64,000 nt of DNA from Eubacterium sp. 14-2 (lineage in GTDB: Bacteria > Bacillota > Clostridia > Lachnospirales > Lachnospiraceae). The position numbers and the translations under genes were made by a program. Positions 8,139-15,470 of this stretch are shown here, piece after piece. Location: contig NZ_KE159567.1 of the NCBI RefSeq assembly GCF_000403845.2, forward strand, positions 1,558,911-1,622,910, given 5' to 3'. The notes under the pieces are model-generated. The model made no database searches, had not been told where the DNA came from, and worked only from the letters and a program-made list of their open reading frames with translations. Position 1 is the stretch's first letter; every line of letters starts with the position of its first letter.

Positions 8139-8559
8139 ATTGGAGTATGCGCAGTTAAGGCAGCAGGATACACAGTTATGCTGGCAGGCGGTGACTAATA
8201 TTTTCAGCAGATTTTACAGAGGGGAGGATTACCTGATTGGGCCTCCCGGAGAAAATGTACCTGCTGTTGCGGAAACGGCAATTGAGCTGGCCACAAACAG
8301 AAGCCTCTTGGATGTATCAATGACTTTTCAGGAAATTCAGAACAAAATTATGCAGAATCATCTCCTGTATGCATGTCTGGATTATTCCGGTTCCGGTCAT
8401 TCCGTTGTGATTGTGGGTGTGGATGATCCCAATCTCTTTTGTATCTATGATCCGATGGAAGGATTCGAAGCCTGGTATTCTTTTGGGGCCAGTAAAAGAT
8501 ACAGAGATGCATTTTCAGGCAGTTCTTTTACAATTTACAAAATTGCAGCTTTAACATAA
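8131..8559 (+). CDS. C39/papain-like cysteine protease
   Basis: A 142-residue protein that fits the compact papain-like peptidases (C39/C70 type). A glutamine precedes the nucleophile in RQQDTQLCWQAV, giving Cys17. The catalytic His is in GSGHSVVIVGVDD near residue 90, and an Asp is in IYDPMEG near residue 109. ATG 8131 is chosen; it follows GGAG at 8117-8120 and overlaps the previous gene by 8 bases. An in-frame upstream ATG at 8080 would extend deep into that gene. There is no transporter domain, unlike C39 peptidases of bacteriocin exporters. A likely job is processing a DUF2589 or small protein from the same operon. Confidence 0.7.
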   Translation: MYKLEYAQLRQQDTQLCWQAVTNIFSRFYRGEDYLIGPPGENVPAVAETAIELATNRSLLDVSMTFQEIQNKIMQNHLLYACLDYSGSGHSVVIVGVDDPNLFCIYDPMEGFEAWYSFGASKRYRDAFSGSSFTIYKIAALT

Positions 8560-8693
8560 AAGCTGAAGATATCCGGACCGGAGATTCATTGCTTTATCCG
8601 GAAGAAATCCGCAGCCTTATACAGAGAATCTTGCGACAATGGCCGTACATCATTCAGCGGCAGATGTGAGAGTGTTTCAGGTTTATGGATAAA

Positions 8694-8722
8694 TTGATTT
8701 AAAGAAGTTACCGTGCTATAAT
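8694..8722 (+). promoter_or_regulatory. sigma-A promoter of the leader/MFS unit
   Basis: TTGATT at 8694-8699 and a perfect TATAAT at 8717-8722 are separated by 17 bases. The promoter lies 36 bases before a short leader frame and about 185 bases before the MFS gene. The stretch 8560-8693 holds nothing else I recognise. Confidence 0.75.
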
Positions 8723-8757
8723 GTCCAGCGAAAAGATAACTGAGGGAGGTGGGAAAT

Positions 8758-8838
8758 ATGCTCTGCCATTTGGTGATTGACTTAAACAAAGGACTCTGTA
8801 CAAAGTCTGGTGTCTGGACGAAATTTGTACAGAGGTAA
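8758..8838 (+). CDS. 26-residue putative leader peptide
   Basis: A short frame, ATG 8758 to TAA 8836-8838, with the strong site GGGAGGTGGG just upstream. It encodes MLCHLVIDLNKGLCTKSGVW followed by six more residues. It sits between a good promoter and an MFS exporter and overlaps two alternative hairpins, the arrangement seen in ribosome-stalling leaders of inducible resistance genes. That function is inferred from layout; I do not recognise the peptide. Confidence 0.5.
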   Translation: MLCHLVIDLNKGLCTKSGVWTKFVQR

Positions 8839-8851
8839 AAACTATCGTCCA
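8794..8851 (+). promoter_or_regulatory. alternative stem-loops, putative attenuator
   Basis: Stem A pairs CTCTGTACAAA (8794-8804) with TTTGTACAGAG (8824-8834), 11 perfect base pairs inside the leader frame. Stem B pairs TGGACGA (8815-8821), which lies in the loop of A, with TCGTCCA (8845-8851). Opening A by a stalled ribosome would free the left arm of B. No strong T-tract follows, so control could be translational rather than transcriptional. Confidence 0.5.
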
Positions 8852-8907
8852 CATTGGATTTTGTACTTTTATTCTGAAAAAATAAAGAATAGAATGGAGA
8901 AAATTCA

Positions 8908-10185
8908 ATGGAAGAAAAATCATTTAAAAAATATATTATTTTGTGGTTAAGCCAGAGCGTATCAGGACTTGGAAGTTCCATGACCGGGTTTGCGCTTGTT
9001 TTGTGGGCGTATGGACAGAGCCATTCTGCAATGTCCGTCTCGCTGATGTCCTTTTGCAATTATGTGCCGTATGTGTTTTTAAGCCTGTTTGTCGGCAGTT
9101 TTACAGACAGACATAAGAAGAAAACGATCATGCTGGTCTCGGACAGCATTGCGGCGGCTGGTTCACTGGCAGTATTGGCATTTCTGTTTGCAGGATGTCT
9201 GGATGTCTGGAATATCTATGCCATAAATGCGGTGATTGGTATAACGAATGCCTTTCAGCAGCCTGCGTCCGCAGTGGCAACGGGAAGGCTTGTACCAAAG
9301 GAGAAGATTTCAAATGTCAGCGGGATGAATTCTTTTTCCAATAACCTTATCGTGGTATTCAGCCCTATGCTGGCGGCATTCCTGTTTGCGGCAGGCGGGC
9401 TTTCTCTTATCCTGCTGATAGATCTGGCGAGCTTTGTCTTTGCCTTTTGTGTATTGCTGTTCTTTATCACTATCCCGGAACAGGAGAAGGAAAAGAGGTA
9501 CGGTTCCCCATTTGCCGGAATAGTGGAAGGATTTGATTTTCTGAAAAAGGAAAAAGGCATATTTTATATCATGGTTACAATGGCACTGATCAATTTCTGT
9601 TCAAGGCTGACCTATGAGAATATTTTATCGCCGATGATCCTGGCAAGAAGCTCCGGGAACAGTATCGTGCCTGGAACTGTAAATGCCTGTATGGGCATTG
9701 GCGGGATTGCCGGGGGCATCATTGTTTCCATAAAGAAAGAAAGCCGCCATAAGGCTGTGGCAATTTATGTTCCGGCGGCATTGTCATTTATGTTCGGTGA
9801 CCTGATGATGGCATCCAGTCAAAATGTATTCTGGTGGTCAGTGGCTGCGGTTGCTGCCAGTCTGCCGATTCCTTTTATACAGGCAAACCAGAATACGATA
9901 CTGTACCGTAAGATTCCCGCCGCTATGCAGGGGAGGGTATTTGCGGTCAGGAACGCTATCCAGTACAGCACGATTCCGGTTGGGATTATCCTGGGAGGTT
10001 ATCTGGCAGATTATGTCTTTGAACCTTTTATGTCTTCTGGGAGCAGGATGGCAGAAATGCTGGAAATAATAGTAGGGGACAGTGCCGGAAGCGGCATGGC
10101 GGCAATGTTCCTGTGTACCGGGATATGCGGCTTTACAGTGAGCATGGCATCCTGTTTCAACCGGGAAATAAAGAAATTAGACTGA
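8908..10185 (+). CDS. MFS efflux transporter (MFS_3/Mef-like)
   Basis: A 425-residue integral membrane protein with about 12 hydrophobic segments. The loop 2-3 motif is GSFTDRHKKKTIM, the MFS signature as found in the MFS_3 group (macrolide Mef and EntS-like exporters). It begins GLGSSMTGFALVLWAYG, like that group. The gene sits behind a leader peptide with alternative hairpins, which suggests induction by a ribosome-directed drug; that is inference. It converges on the MerR gene 4 bases downstream. The substrate is unknown. Confidence 0.8.
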   Translation: MEEKSFKKYIILWLSQSVSGLGSSMTGFALVLWAYGQSHSAMSVSLMSFCNYVPYVFLSLFVGSFTDRHKKKTIMLVSDSIAAAGSLAVLAFLFAGCLDVWNIYAINAVIGITNAFQQPASAVATGRLVPKEKISNVSGMNSFSNNLIVVFSPMLAAFLFAAGGLSLILLIDLASFVFAFCVLLFFITIPEQEKEKRYGSPFAGIVEGFDFLKKEKGIFYIMVTMALINFCSRLTYENILSPMILARSSGNSIVPGTVNACMGIGGIAGGIIVSIKKESRHKAVAIYVPAALSFMFGDLMMASSQNVFWWSVAAVAASLPIPFIQANQNTILYRKIPAAMQGRVFAVRNAIQYSTIPVGIILGGYLADYVFEPFMSSGSRMAEMLEIIVGDSAGSGMAAMFLCTGICGFTVSMASCFNREIKKLD

Positions 10186-10189
10186 TTGG

Positions 10190-10588
10190 CTAATATGGAG
10201 GGGCGGGGTATCCTGCCCCTTTGGTATTTACACATTCAATCTCATTTCTGTAAAACTCAATTTTTTCATCCAGTTTTATCTTATGCTCCTGTAGCCGCGC
10301 AATCTGCTCATTGAGCGCCTGCCGATGCTGCACCAGCATTTCCATCCTGTCAGAAAGGGTGGAATCACCCGCTGCCCGGAGTTCGGCATAGTGTTTGATT
10401 TCCCTGACAGGCATCCCCGTATCTTTCAGTCGTTTGATAAATGCAATCCATGTGAGGTCTTTATCGGAATAGCAGCGGCGGTTGCCGGAATTGCGCTCCG
10501 GGGCAATCAGCCCTTCCTGTTCATAATAGCGCAGGGTATGGATGCTAAACCCCGTCAGCTTTGAAAATTCCCCGATAGAATATTCCAT
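10190..10588 (-). CDS. MerR-family transcriptional regulator
   Basis: A 132-residue MerR protein. The N-terminal winged helix reads YSIGEFSKLTGFSIHTLRYY, and a dimerisation coiled coil (MLVQHRQALNEQIARLQEHK) follows from about residue 83. It resembles the AdhR/NmlR aldehyde-responsive branch, but the position usually holding Cys in FIKCMR reads FIKRLK, so thiol sensing there is unlikely. The gene is divergent from the dehydrogenase gene and shares with it an intergenic region carrying a classic 19-bp-spacer promoter. It probably activates that gene and regulates itself. Confidence 0.88.
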   Translation of the reverse strand: MEYSIGEFSKLTGFSIHTLRYYEQEGLIAPERNSGNRRCYSDKDLTWIAFIKRLKDTGMPVREIKHYAELRAAGDSTLSDRMEMLVQHRQALNEQIARLQEHKIKLDEKIEFYRNEIECVNTKGAGYPAPPY

Positions 10589-10608
10589 AAAAAATCACTC
10601 CAATCCTC

Positions 10609-10639
10609 TTGACATAGAGTTCACTCTACATTGTATGGT
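10609..10639 (+). promoter_or_regulatory. MerR-type promoter/operator with 19-bp spacer
   Basis: TTGACA (10609-10614) and TATGGT (10634-10639) are 19 bases apart, the over-long spacing characteristic of MerR-activated promoters. Inside the spacer lies the dyad TAGAGT-TC-ACTCTA (10615-10628), the expected MerR binding site. It drives the dehydrogenase gene starting at 10672. Confidence 0.8.
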
Positions 10640-10671
10640 TGGATTATACCAAATCGAAGGAGGATTATCAA

Positions 10672-11463
10672 ATGGTTCAGGAAAAAGGAAAATATACGGT
10701 CATCACCGGGGCAAGCTCCGGCATTGGCTATGAAACGGCGAAGGCATTTGCAGGGCGGGGAAAAAATCTGGTCATAGCAGCAAGGCGCAGGGATAACTTA
10801 GAGATGCTGAAAAAGGAGATATTGGAAGAACGCCCGGACGTGGATGTTGTTATACGAAGTACGGATTTATCCGTCCCGGAAAACGTATACCAGCTTTACG
10901 AGGGTTTGAGGGACTATGAGATTGAGACATGGGTGAATAATGCGGGTTTTGGAAATTATGACAGCGTAGCAGATCAGGACTTGGGGAAAATCGGGGCAAT
11001 GCTGCATTTGAATATTGAGGCGCTGACAATACTGTCCTCCCTGTTTGTCCGTGACTATAAGGATGCAGACGGGACACAGCTTATCAATGTATCTTCATGC
11101 GGAGGCTATACCATTGTGCCTGCGGCTGTAACATACTGTGCGGCAAAGTTTTATGTCAGCACTTTTACAGAGGGGCTGGCATGGGAACTGAAAGAGACAG
11201 GGGTGAAAATGAAGGCAAAGGTACTGGCACCTGCGGCAACAAAGACAGAATTCGGAATGGTAGCGAATAATGTCAGTGAATATGATTATGATAAATCTTT
11301 CGGAACATACCATACGGGCAAACAGATGGCGGGATTTCTGCTTGAATTGTACGACAGCGAAAACGTGGTGGGGCTGGTAGACAGGGAGAGTTTCAGTTTC
11401 CGGCTGGCCGAGCCATTGTTCCCATATGCGGGAAATTCCTTACATAATCAGCAGCGTATGTGA
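10672..11463 (+). CDS. short-chain dehydrogenase/reductase
   Basis: A 263-residue classical SDR. The cofactor loop is TGASSGIGYETAKAFAGRG, and AARRR after strand 2 favours NADP(H). NNAG, the catalytic Ser in INVSSCGGY and the YxxxK pair in TYCAAKFY are all present. ATG 10672 follows AAGGAGG at 10657-10663. It is controlled by the divergent MerR gene, so it probably reduces a toxic carbonyl or related electrophile; the substrate is inferred only. Nothing recognisable lies between its end and 11567. Confidence 0.85.
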   Translation: MVQEKGKYTVITGASSGIGYETAKAFAGRGKNLVIAARRRDNLEMLKKEILEERPDVDVVIRSTDLSVPENVYQLYEGLRDYEIETWVNNAGFGNYDSVADQDLGKIGAMLHLNIEALTILSSLFVRDYKDADGTQLINVSSCGGYTIVPAAVTYCAAKFYVSTFTEGLAWELKETGVKMKAKVLAPAATKTEFGMVANNVSEYDYDKSFGTYHTGKQMAGFLLELYDSENVVGLVDRESFSFRLAEPLFPYAGNSLHNQQRM

Positions 11464-11567
11464 AAATAGGTATTTATGAATTCTACAAAAGGCAGGCCTT
11501 GCATTTCCACCATATCGGATGAATGGCGAAAAACTTTAGACTTATTTTGGAATTCCTGAATTGCATT

Positions 11568-11603
11568 TATGCCTTTCGCTCCATTTTATATGCCTTTCGC
11601 TCC
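11568..11603. promoter_or_regulatory. LytTR-type operator, paired direct repeats
   Basis: The 15-base sequence TATGCCTTTCGCTCC occurs at 11568-11582 and again at 11589-11603, a period of 21 bases or two helical turns. LytTR regulators of the AgrA type bind pairs of direct repeats with this spacing. Remains of a LytTR regulator gene follow about 70 bases downstream, so this is most likely its autoregulatory site. Confidence 0.6.
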
Positions 11604-11674
11604 CCGCATCCCAAAATAACAGAAGATCTGCCGATAAATTAAGTGACGGCAGAAACTGAAATCCGAGGTGATGA

Positions 11675-11806
11675 ATTAAGGAATATGATGCTGACAGCAT
11701 CTTCCTTTCCAGCGGAGAAAAGGTCTGCCTGACAAGGAAGAGGCACAATGAGTTTGTAAAGGCGTATATGTGGTATTTGCAGAATGGAGGGGTGTCCTGT
11801 GTATGA
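11675..11806 (+). pseudogene. truncated LytTR response regulator
   Basis: An open frame without its own start encodes the last 43 residues of a LytTR DNA-binding domain: YDADSIFLSSGEKVCLTRKR followed by HNEFVKAYMWYL, matching the ...SIxLxxGExxxxSRxxxxEFxxxYxxYL end of the family. The CCGAGGTG ATG of the original gene survives just upstream (about 11663-11673). The receiver domain and the N-terminal half of LytTR are therefore deleted. The fragment overlaps the following kinase start by 23 bases, the usual operon spacing for such pairs. Confidence 0.7.
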
Positions 11807-12882
11807 AGTAGTGAGCAGTCTGCTGGAAGTTTTCTGCCAAAGGGCTGCACGAGTTTTTGGGTTTTTGTAAGGCTGGCAGTGATCCTGTGCATCATATCAG
11901 TGACGGCATTGTTTTTTTACAGAGCGTTAGGAAAGATGGCCTTATTTCTTATAGTTACCTTTATGGCTGTGGGTGAAATGAGCTTTTTCCCTGCACATAT
12001 ATTCTTTGAATTAAGCGATCATCTTTTTTCGTTATGGGATTGGTGTTGGGAAGAAGGATATATTTCGGTACTGGAAAGCTATGATTTTGTTGTTAATATT
12101 ACTCTCATAGGAAACCGGATTTTATTTCATGTCATTGGAGCAGTATTGCTGTATTTTACCATGAGGAAGATTGTGCGGGTCTTCCGGGATGATACCGATA
12201 CATCCGCGGTAAACTGGAAGCCGGCAGGAGCCGAGCCGGAAGCAACCAGTCCGCAGGTACAGTCCCGGTGGAATTCTGCATTAGGGCAGAAGTCGATTAT
12301 TGTACCGCCGGAATTGGAAGAAAAGATGAAGAATGATCCGGAACTGGCTAAGAAGGTAATGGCGAATGTTGAAAACTTTATTACCACATATGCGGCAACC
12401 TCTGTCAGACCGGGGAGGGTATGTTCATGGCTGATCTCGCTTGATGAAAATGAAGAAATAGAAAAATATCGTGTGACAGGGGGCGGAGGTAATATATCTG
12501 GGCCGACAGAAGAGCAGCAGCGCCAGTTTGAAGCGGAGCAGGTGGCAAAGAGGAAAAGGCGTGAGGAATATGCCCGTCTGAATGAGGAAAGCGCCCTGAA
12601 ACACAGGCTGATGGAGCAGGAAGCAGATGAGAGGTATTACCAGACCAGCATAACCCAAAAGGCAGTTTCGATTGCAACATATGAAGCGGCGGACGGAAAG
12701 TTTATTTCACCCACAACAAAACAGAGTACCTGCCGGAGATTATCACAGAACATGGGATTGGGCCTGAAAATGTGCGTGATGTGGCAGAGAGGTATTTTGG
12801 GGGCGTAAACATAAAAGTGAAAGGGGATGTATTCCATGTGACAGTCATGTTACAGCAGGGGGAGGTGGGAGAAGATAAGTAA
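11784..12882 (+). pseudogene. GHKL sensor kinase gene, frameshifted and interrupted
   Basis: ATG 11784 opens MEGCPVYEVVSSLLEVFCQR and stops at 11868. The hydrophobic region continues in another frame (RLAVILCIISVTALFFYRAL) to about 12190, giving an AgrC-like membrane sensor with a one-base frameshift. The end of a GHKL kinase reappears at 12685-12882 in a third frame: EHGIGPENVRDVAERYFGG, then VKGDVFHVTVML. The histidine/dimerisation part and the N-box are missing. A DUF6033-like segment sits in their place. The gene cannot encode a working kinase. Confidence 0.7.
11879..12808 (+). CDS. chimeric frame: kinase membrane domain fused to DUF6033-like segment
   Basis: The longest frame here encodes about 105 residues of kinase membrane sequence. 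At about 12190 it passes into a soluble segment with VPPELEEKMKNDPELAKKVM, WLISLDENEEIEKY and a long charged coiled coil. That segment has the same order as the proteins at 12936 and 13708: a helix with ppE..kmk.dPE, a short beta region, then a Lys/Glu/Arg-rich coiled coil. After about 12685 the frame reads out-of-frame kinase DNA. Its start is a weak GTG or GCA context without an SD. Whether a protein is made is doubtful; it looks like the product of recombination. Confidence 0.45.
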   Translation: MILCIISVTALFFYRALGKMALFLIVTFMAVGEMSFFPAHIFFELSDHLFSLWDWCWEEGYISVLESYDFVVNITLIGNRILFHVIGAVLLYFTMRKIVRVFRDDTDTSAVNWKPAGAEPEATSPQVQSRWNSALGQKSIIVPPELEEKMKNDPELAKKVMANVENFITTYAATSVRPGRVCSWLISLDENEEIEKYRVTGGGGNISGPTEEQQRQFEAEQVAKRKRREEYARLNEESALKHRLMEQEADERYYQTSITQKAVSIATYEAADGKFISPTTKQSTCRRLSQNMGLGLKMCVMWQRGILGA

Positions 12883-12935
12883 ATGGCTATGCATGAAATG
12901 AAACTCGAAAATAAATTAAAGTGGAGGATTAAAAA

Positions 12936-13604
12936 ATGGCTATCGGTGGAGTAGGACAAAATTTTTATCGGAACAATGTGGAAACAGCAAAAAATGTGAA
13001 CAGTGCAGAAAAATTTGCACTGGAAAAAACGGGAAGTACACAGGAATTATCCGAAGCGGAAGAAATGGAACTGTTTAAGAAGGAATTTTACGCAGAACTT
13101 GAGAGGATACCAAAGAATAGAACCATCACCAATCTGGCGGTCAATATATCGGAGGAAGCGTTTAAAAATATGAAAGATGATCCGGAATACAGGGCAAAGA
13201 TAATGTCGGTGCTTCAACGTGATCTGACTTCATCTTTTGCCCCGTTAAAGGCGTCATTACTTATAACGGTAGGCGCAACCGAGAAAGATTACAGGGGAGA
13301 TTCATGGTCTGGTCCCAACAATGATTCAGAGTTTTTTGCACGTTCACAGGATAGTTTTTATAAGAAAACAGGCGAGCAGAAAGACCGGAATAAGGAACTG
13401 CTGGAAGAATATCTGGAAAAACGGGCGCGGGCTAAGAGACAGCAGCAGGAACTGCTGGATGAAAAGATTGCGAAAGCAGAGCGGGAAAGAAGCAGGCTGG
13501 CAAAGGCGTGGAGCAGTAAGCAGCAGATGGCAGCGGCATCCAATGCTTATGATGCAAATGTCATGATGGGAACTGTAACGGGTGAAGATTCGCAGCCTGG
13601 CTGA
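12936..13604 (+). CDS. DUF6033-like protein
   Basis: A 222-residue soluble protein starting MAIGGVGQNFY, a variant of the MAISGIGNNY start of the next gene. A helical segment, ISEEAFKNMKDDPEYRAKIM near residue 71, aligns with the dPE segments of its neighbours. Next come a WSGPN region and a coiled coil rich in K, E, R and Q (about 150-195). SD GGAGG precedes ATG 12936. It follows the dead kinase gene by 53 bases. There is no secretion signal. I know no function for the family. Confidence 0.65.
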   Translation: MAIGGVGQNFYRNNVETAKNVNSAEKFALEKTGSTQELSEAEEMELFKKEFYAELERIPKNRTITNLAVNISEEAFKNMKDDPEYRAKIMSVLQRDLTSSFAPLKASLLITVGATEKDYRGDSWSGPNNDSEFFARSQDSFYKKTGEQKDRNKELLEEYLEKRARAKRQQQELLDEKIAKAERERSRLAKAWSSKQQMAAASNAYDANVMMGTVTGEDSQPG

Positions 13605-13615
13605 ATAAGGACATT

Positions 13616-13669
13616 ATGCCCGGACTTACCATAAGGGGACATGGGCGGCTCCGAATGACAGAGGGGCTG
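13616..13669 (+). ncRNA. conserved structured leader, copy A
   Basis: The stretch from ATGCCCGGACTTACC to the hairpin CGGCTCC...GGGGCTG matches copy B at 16234 in 41 of 54 positions by hand count, most differences being transitions. The 3' hairpin keeps pairing through G-U changes. It lies about 40 bases before the DUF6033 gene at 13708. I do not recognise a known riboswitch class. Confidence 0.45.
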
Positions 13670-13707
13670 ACATTAACAATAAAAATTTTATCGAGGAGAA
13701 CGGAATC

Positions 13708-14331
13708 ATGGCAATTTCAGGAATTGGAAACAACTACAGCAATGTGTATGGGAGTACATACACGGCACAGAAAAATGAGACAGTGAAGAAAACAGAAACA
13801 AAGGAAGCTGCGCCTGCACAGGCGAAGAACACAGGGACAGACAGCGTATCGGATTATTATTCCTGCCTGCAGAAGAATTATAACTGTGTAAAGAATGGCA
13901 GCGTGGCAATTTCGGGCTCTTACCTGAAGGAGTGTGCAAAGAACCCGGAAAAGGCGAAAGAACTGGAAGAAAGCCTTGCTTACTTCAAAGAAGGTTATGA
14001 AAGCGGCCTTAAGAGCGCCCAGGCCAATGCAAGGGCTATCGGGGCAAGGGTGGTGAACTATTCGGAAAGCTGGAGCATCGACAGCACAGGGAACATAACT
14101 ATGATGGCATCTACCACGGTAACTTCCGACAGCGGGGTAAAAGGCTGGAAGGAGCTGGCAGAGGAACGGAAAGAAAAATTAAAAGAGCAGAAGGAGCAGG
14201 AACGCGCCGAGGAAAAGAGAAAAGAGCAGAAGGAACAGGAAGAAGAACTGCTGGAAAAGATTCAGGTTTCAGCGCAGCCGGCGACCGTCATATCGGATGC
14301 GTACCATAAGCCTGTTGACATCAAGGCATAA
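13708..14331 (+). CDS. DUF6033-family protein
   Basis: A 207-residue protein that best fits the DUF6033 family as I remember it from Lachnospiraceae. It has the start MAISGIGNNYSNVYGSTY, the segment DYYSCLQKNYNCVKNGSVAI, CAKNPEKAKELEESLAYF, and YSESWSIDSTGNITMMAST, followed by a 55-residue Lys/Glu/Gln/Arg coiled coil and a short tail. There is no signal peptide or membrane segment. SD GAGGAG lies 7 bases before the ATG. It is preceded by structured leader copy A and followed closely by the next gene at 14354, so it probably heads a transcription unit. Confidence 0.7.
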   Translation: MAISGIGNNYSNVYGSTYTAQKNETVKKTETKEAAPAQAKNTGTDSVSDYYSCLQKNYNCVKNGSVAISGSYLKECAKNPEKAKELEESLAYFKEGYESGLKSAQANARAIGARVVNYSESWSIDSTGNITMMASTTVTSDSGVKGWKELAEERKEKLKEQKEQERAEEKRKEQKEQEEELLEKIQVSAQPATVISDAYHKPVDIKA

Positions 14332-14353
14332 ATGACAGAAAGGAAGGTGGACA

Positions 14354-14959
14354 ATGGGAATAACTAATGTAAATGAACAAGGTTCCGTATATGGAGCGGC
14401 TTTCAGGAACAGGCCGGTATACTTCATGACGGGAAAAGAGACGGAGGCATTTTTTGACGGGAAGATGCGCAGGAACATGGAACTGCGGGAGGACACCTGT
14501 ACCCTCAGCAGCAATAACACTTACCGCAGACAACATACCACTTATGAGGTTTCCGATAAGGACAAAGGCAGCACATTCCTGGATTTGAATTTTCTGATCA
14601 GGGATGAGACCAGCAACCTGAAAGGAAGCCTCAGTGATAAAGAGGATGTGGATTTCTATAACTTCTCCATCCCGTTTAGGAACTTTCAGCGCAATTACTT
14701 TGGCGTCGAAGCCTATATAGATATGCCGGAGGGATGTGATTACGATCTTACCCTGTATGACGAATACGGCAACCAGGTGGGGAAGGCCGAGTGGGATGGT
14801 GAGGGACGAAAAAAACTGACTATTCCTAACTGGGATATCAATACCAATCAATACTGCCTCAAGGTAGAAAACGGAAACGGGGAGGAAGTTTCCCCGGATG
14901 ATTATTATAAGATCAGTTTCCGTGTTTCCGAAAATAAGGAGCATGAAAATGACAGATGA
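14354..14959 (+). CDS. unknown protein with PPC-like beta-sandwich
   Basis: A 201-residue protein. The C-terminal half resembles a bacterial pre-peptidase C-terminal (PPC)-type beta-sandwich: GSLSDKEDVDFYNFSI, then CDYDLTLYDEYGNQVGKAEW, and YCLKVENGNGEE. Such domains bind calcium or substrates in secreted proteases, but no signal peptide is visible here. The N-terminal 75 residues are unrecognised. SD AGGAAGGTGG precedes the ATG. The next gene overlaps its 3' end by 11 bases. Confidence 0.6.
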   Translation: MGITNVNEQGSVYGAAFRNRPVYFMTGKETEAFFDGKMRRNMELREDTCTLSSNNTYRRQHTTYEVSDKDKGSTFLDLNFLIRDETSNLKGSLSDKEDVDFYNFSIPFRNFQRNYFGVEAYIDMPEGCDYDLTLYDEYGNQVGKAEWDGEGRKKLTIPNWDINTNQYCLKVENGNGEEVSPDDYYKISFRVSENKEHENDR

Positions 14960-15425
14960 AAAGTACGGTGACCAGATGTACCAGTATTACATAGGGATTG
15001 CGGACAGCGTGGGGAACCTGTCCTCCAATACATACCGGTATGCCACGGACATACAGGAAGTCCGGCGCTGCCTGAAAGGGGTTACAGGGGAGGACATTTC
15101 CTTAGAAAATCTTTATCTGACGCCAGACGGGAAGATTGGAGGGCTGCCGGACAAGGCGGCTGATCTGATCAACAAGACGAAGGACAATGCCAGGATAGAA
15201 CGGATGAAGGATGCGCTAGTGGATATCATAGGGAAGTTCAGGATAAGCGGAGACTTGGGAATTCCCGATTTCACTTCACAGTTCCAGTTCAAGGATGGGG
15301 CGTTCTCCGTGGCGGACAGCGGTTTTGCGGTGGATATGGGTGCACTGGATGGCCGGTTTACACCACAGTCCTCCGGCAATATGTATTCCGATATGTATAA
15401 ATATCAGTTCAAGAAGGTTTTATAG
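14949..15425 (+). CDS. unknown small protein of the DUF6033 array
   Basis: A 158-residue protein of no family I know. Helical N-terminus (YQYYIGIADSVGNLSSNTYR), then LYLTPDGKIGGLPDKAADLI and a Ser/Gly/Phe-rich second half. ATG 14949 is chosen because AAGGAG at 14936-14941 is 7 bases upstream; an ATG at 14943 is too close to it. It overlaps the preceding gene, so the two are coupled. There is no export signal. Confidence 0.55.
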   Translation: MTDEKYGDQMYQYYIGIADSVGNLSSNTYRYATDIQEVRRCLKGVTGEDISLENLYLTPDGKIGGLPDKAADLINKTKDNARIERMKDALVDIIGKFRISGDLGIPDFTSQFQFKDGAFSVADSGFAVDMGALDGRFTPQSSGNMYSDMYKYQFKKVL

Positions 15426-15470
15426 GCTCCGCAGAAACAGAATAATAGATTTACAGGAGAGGGTGGAATA

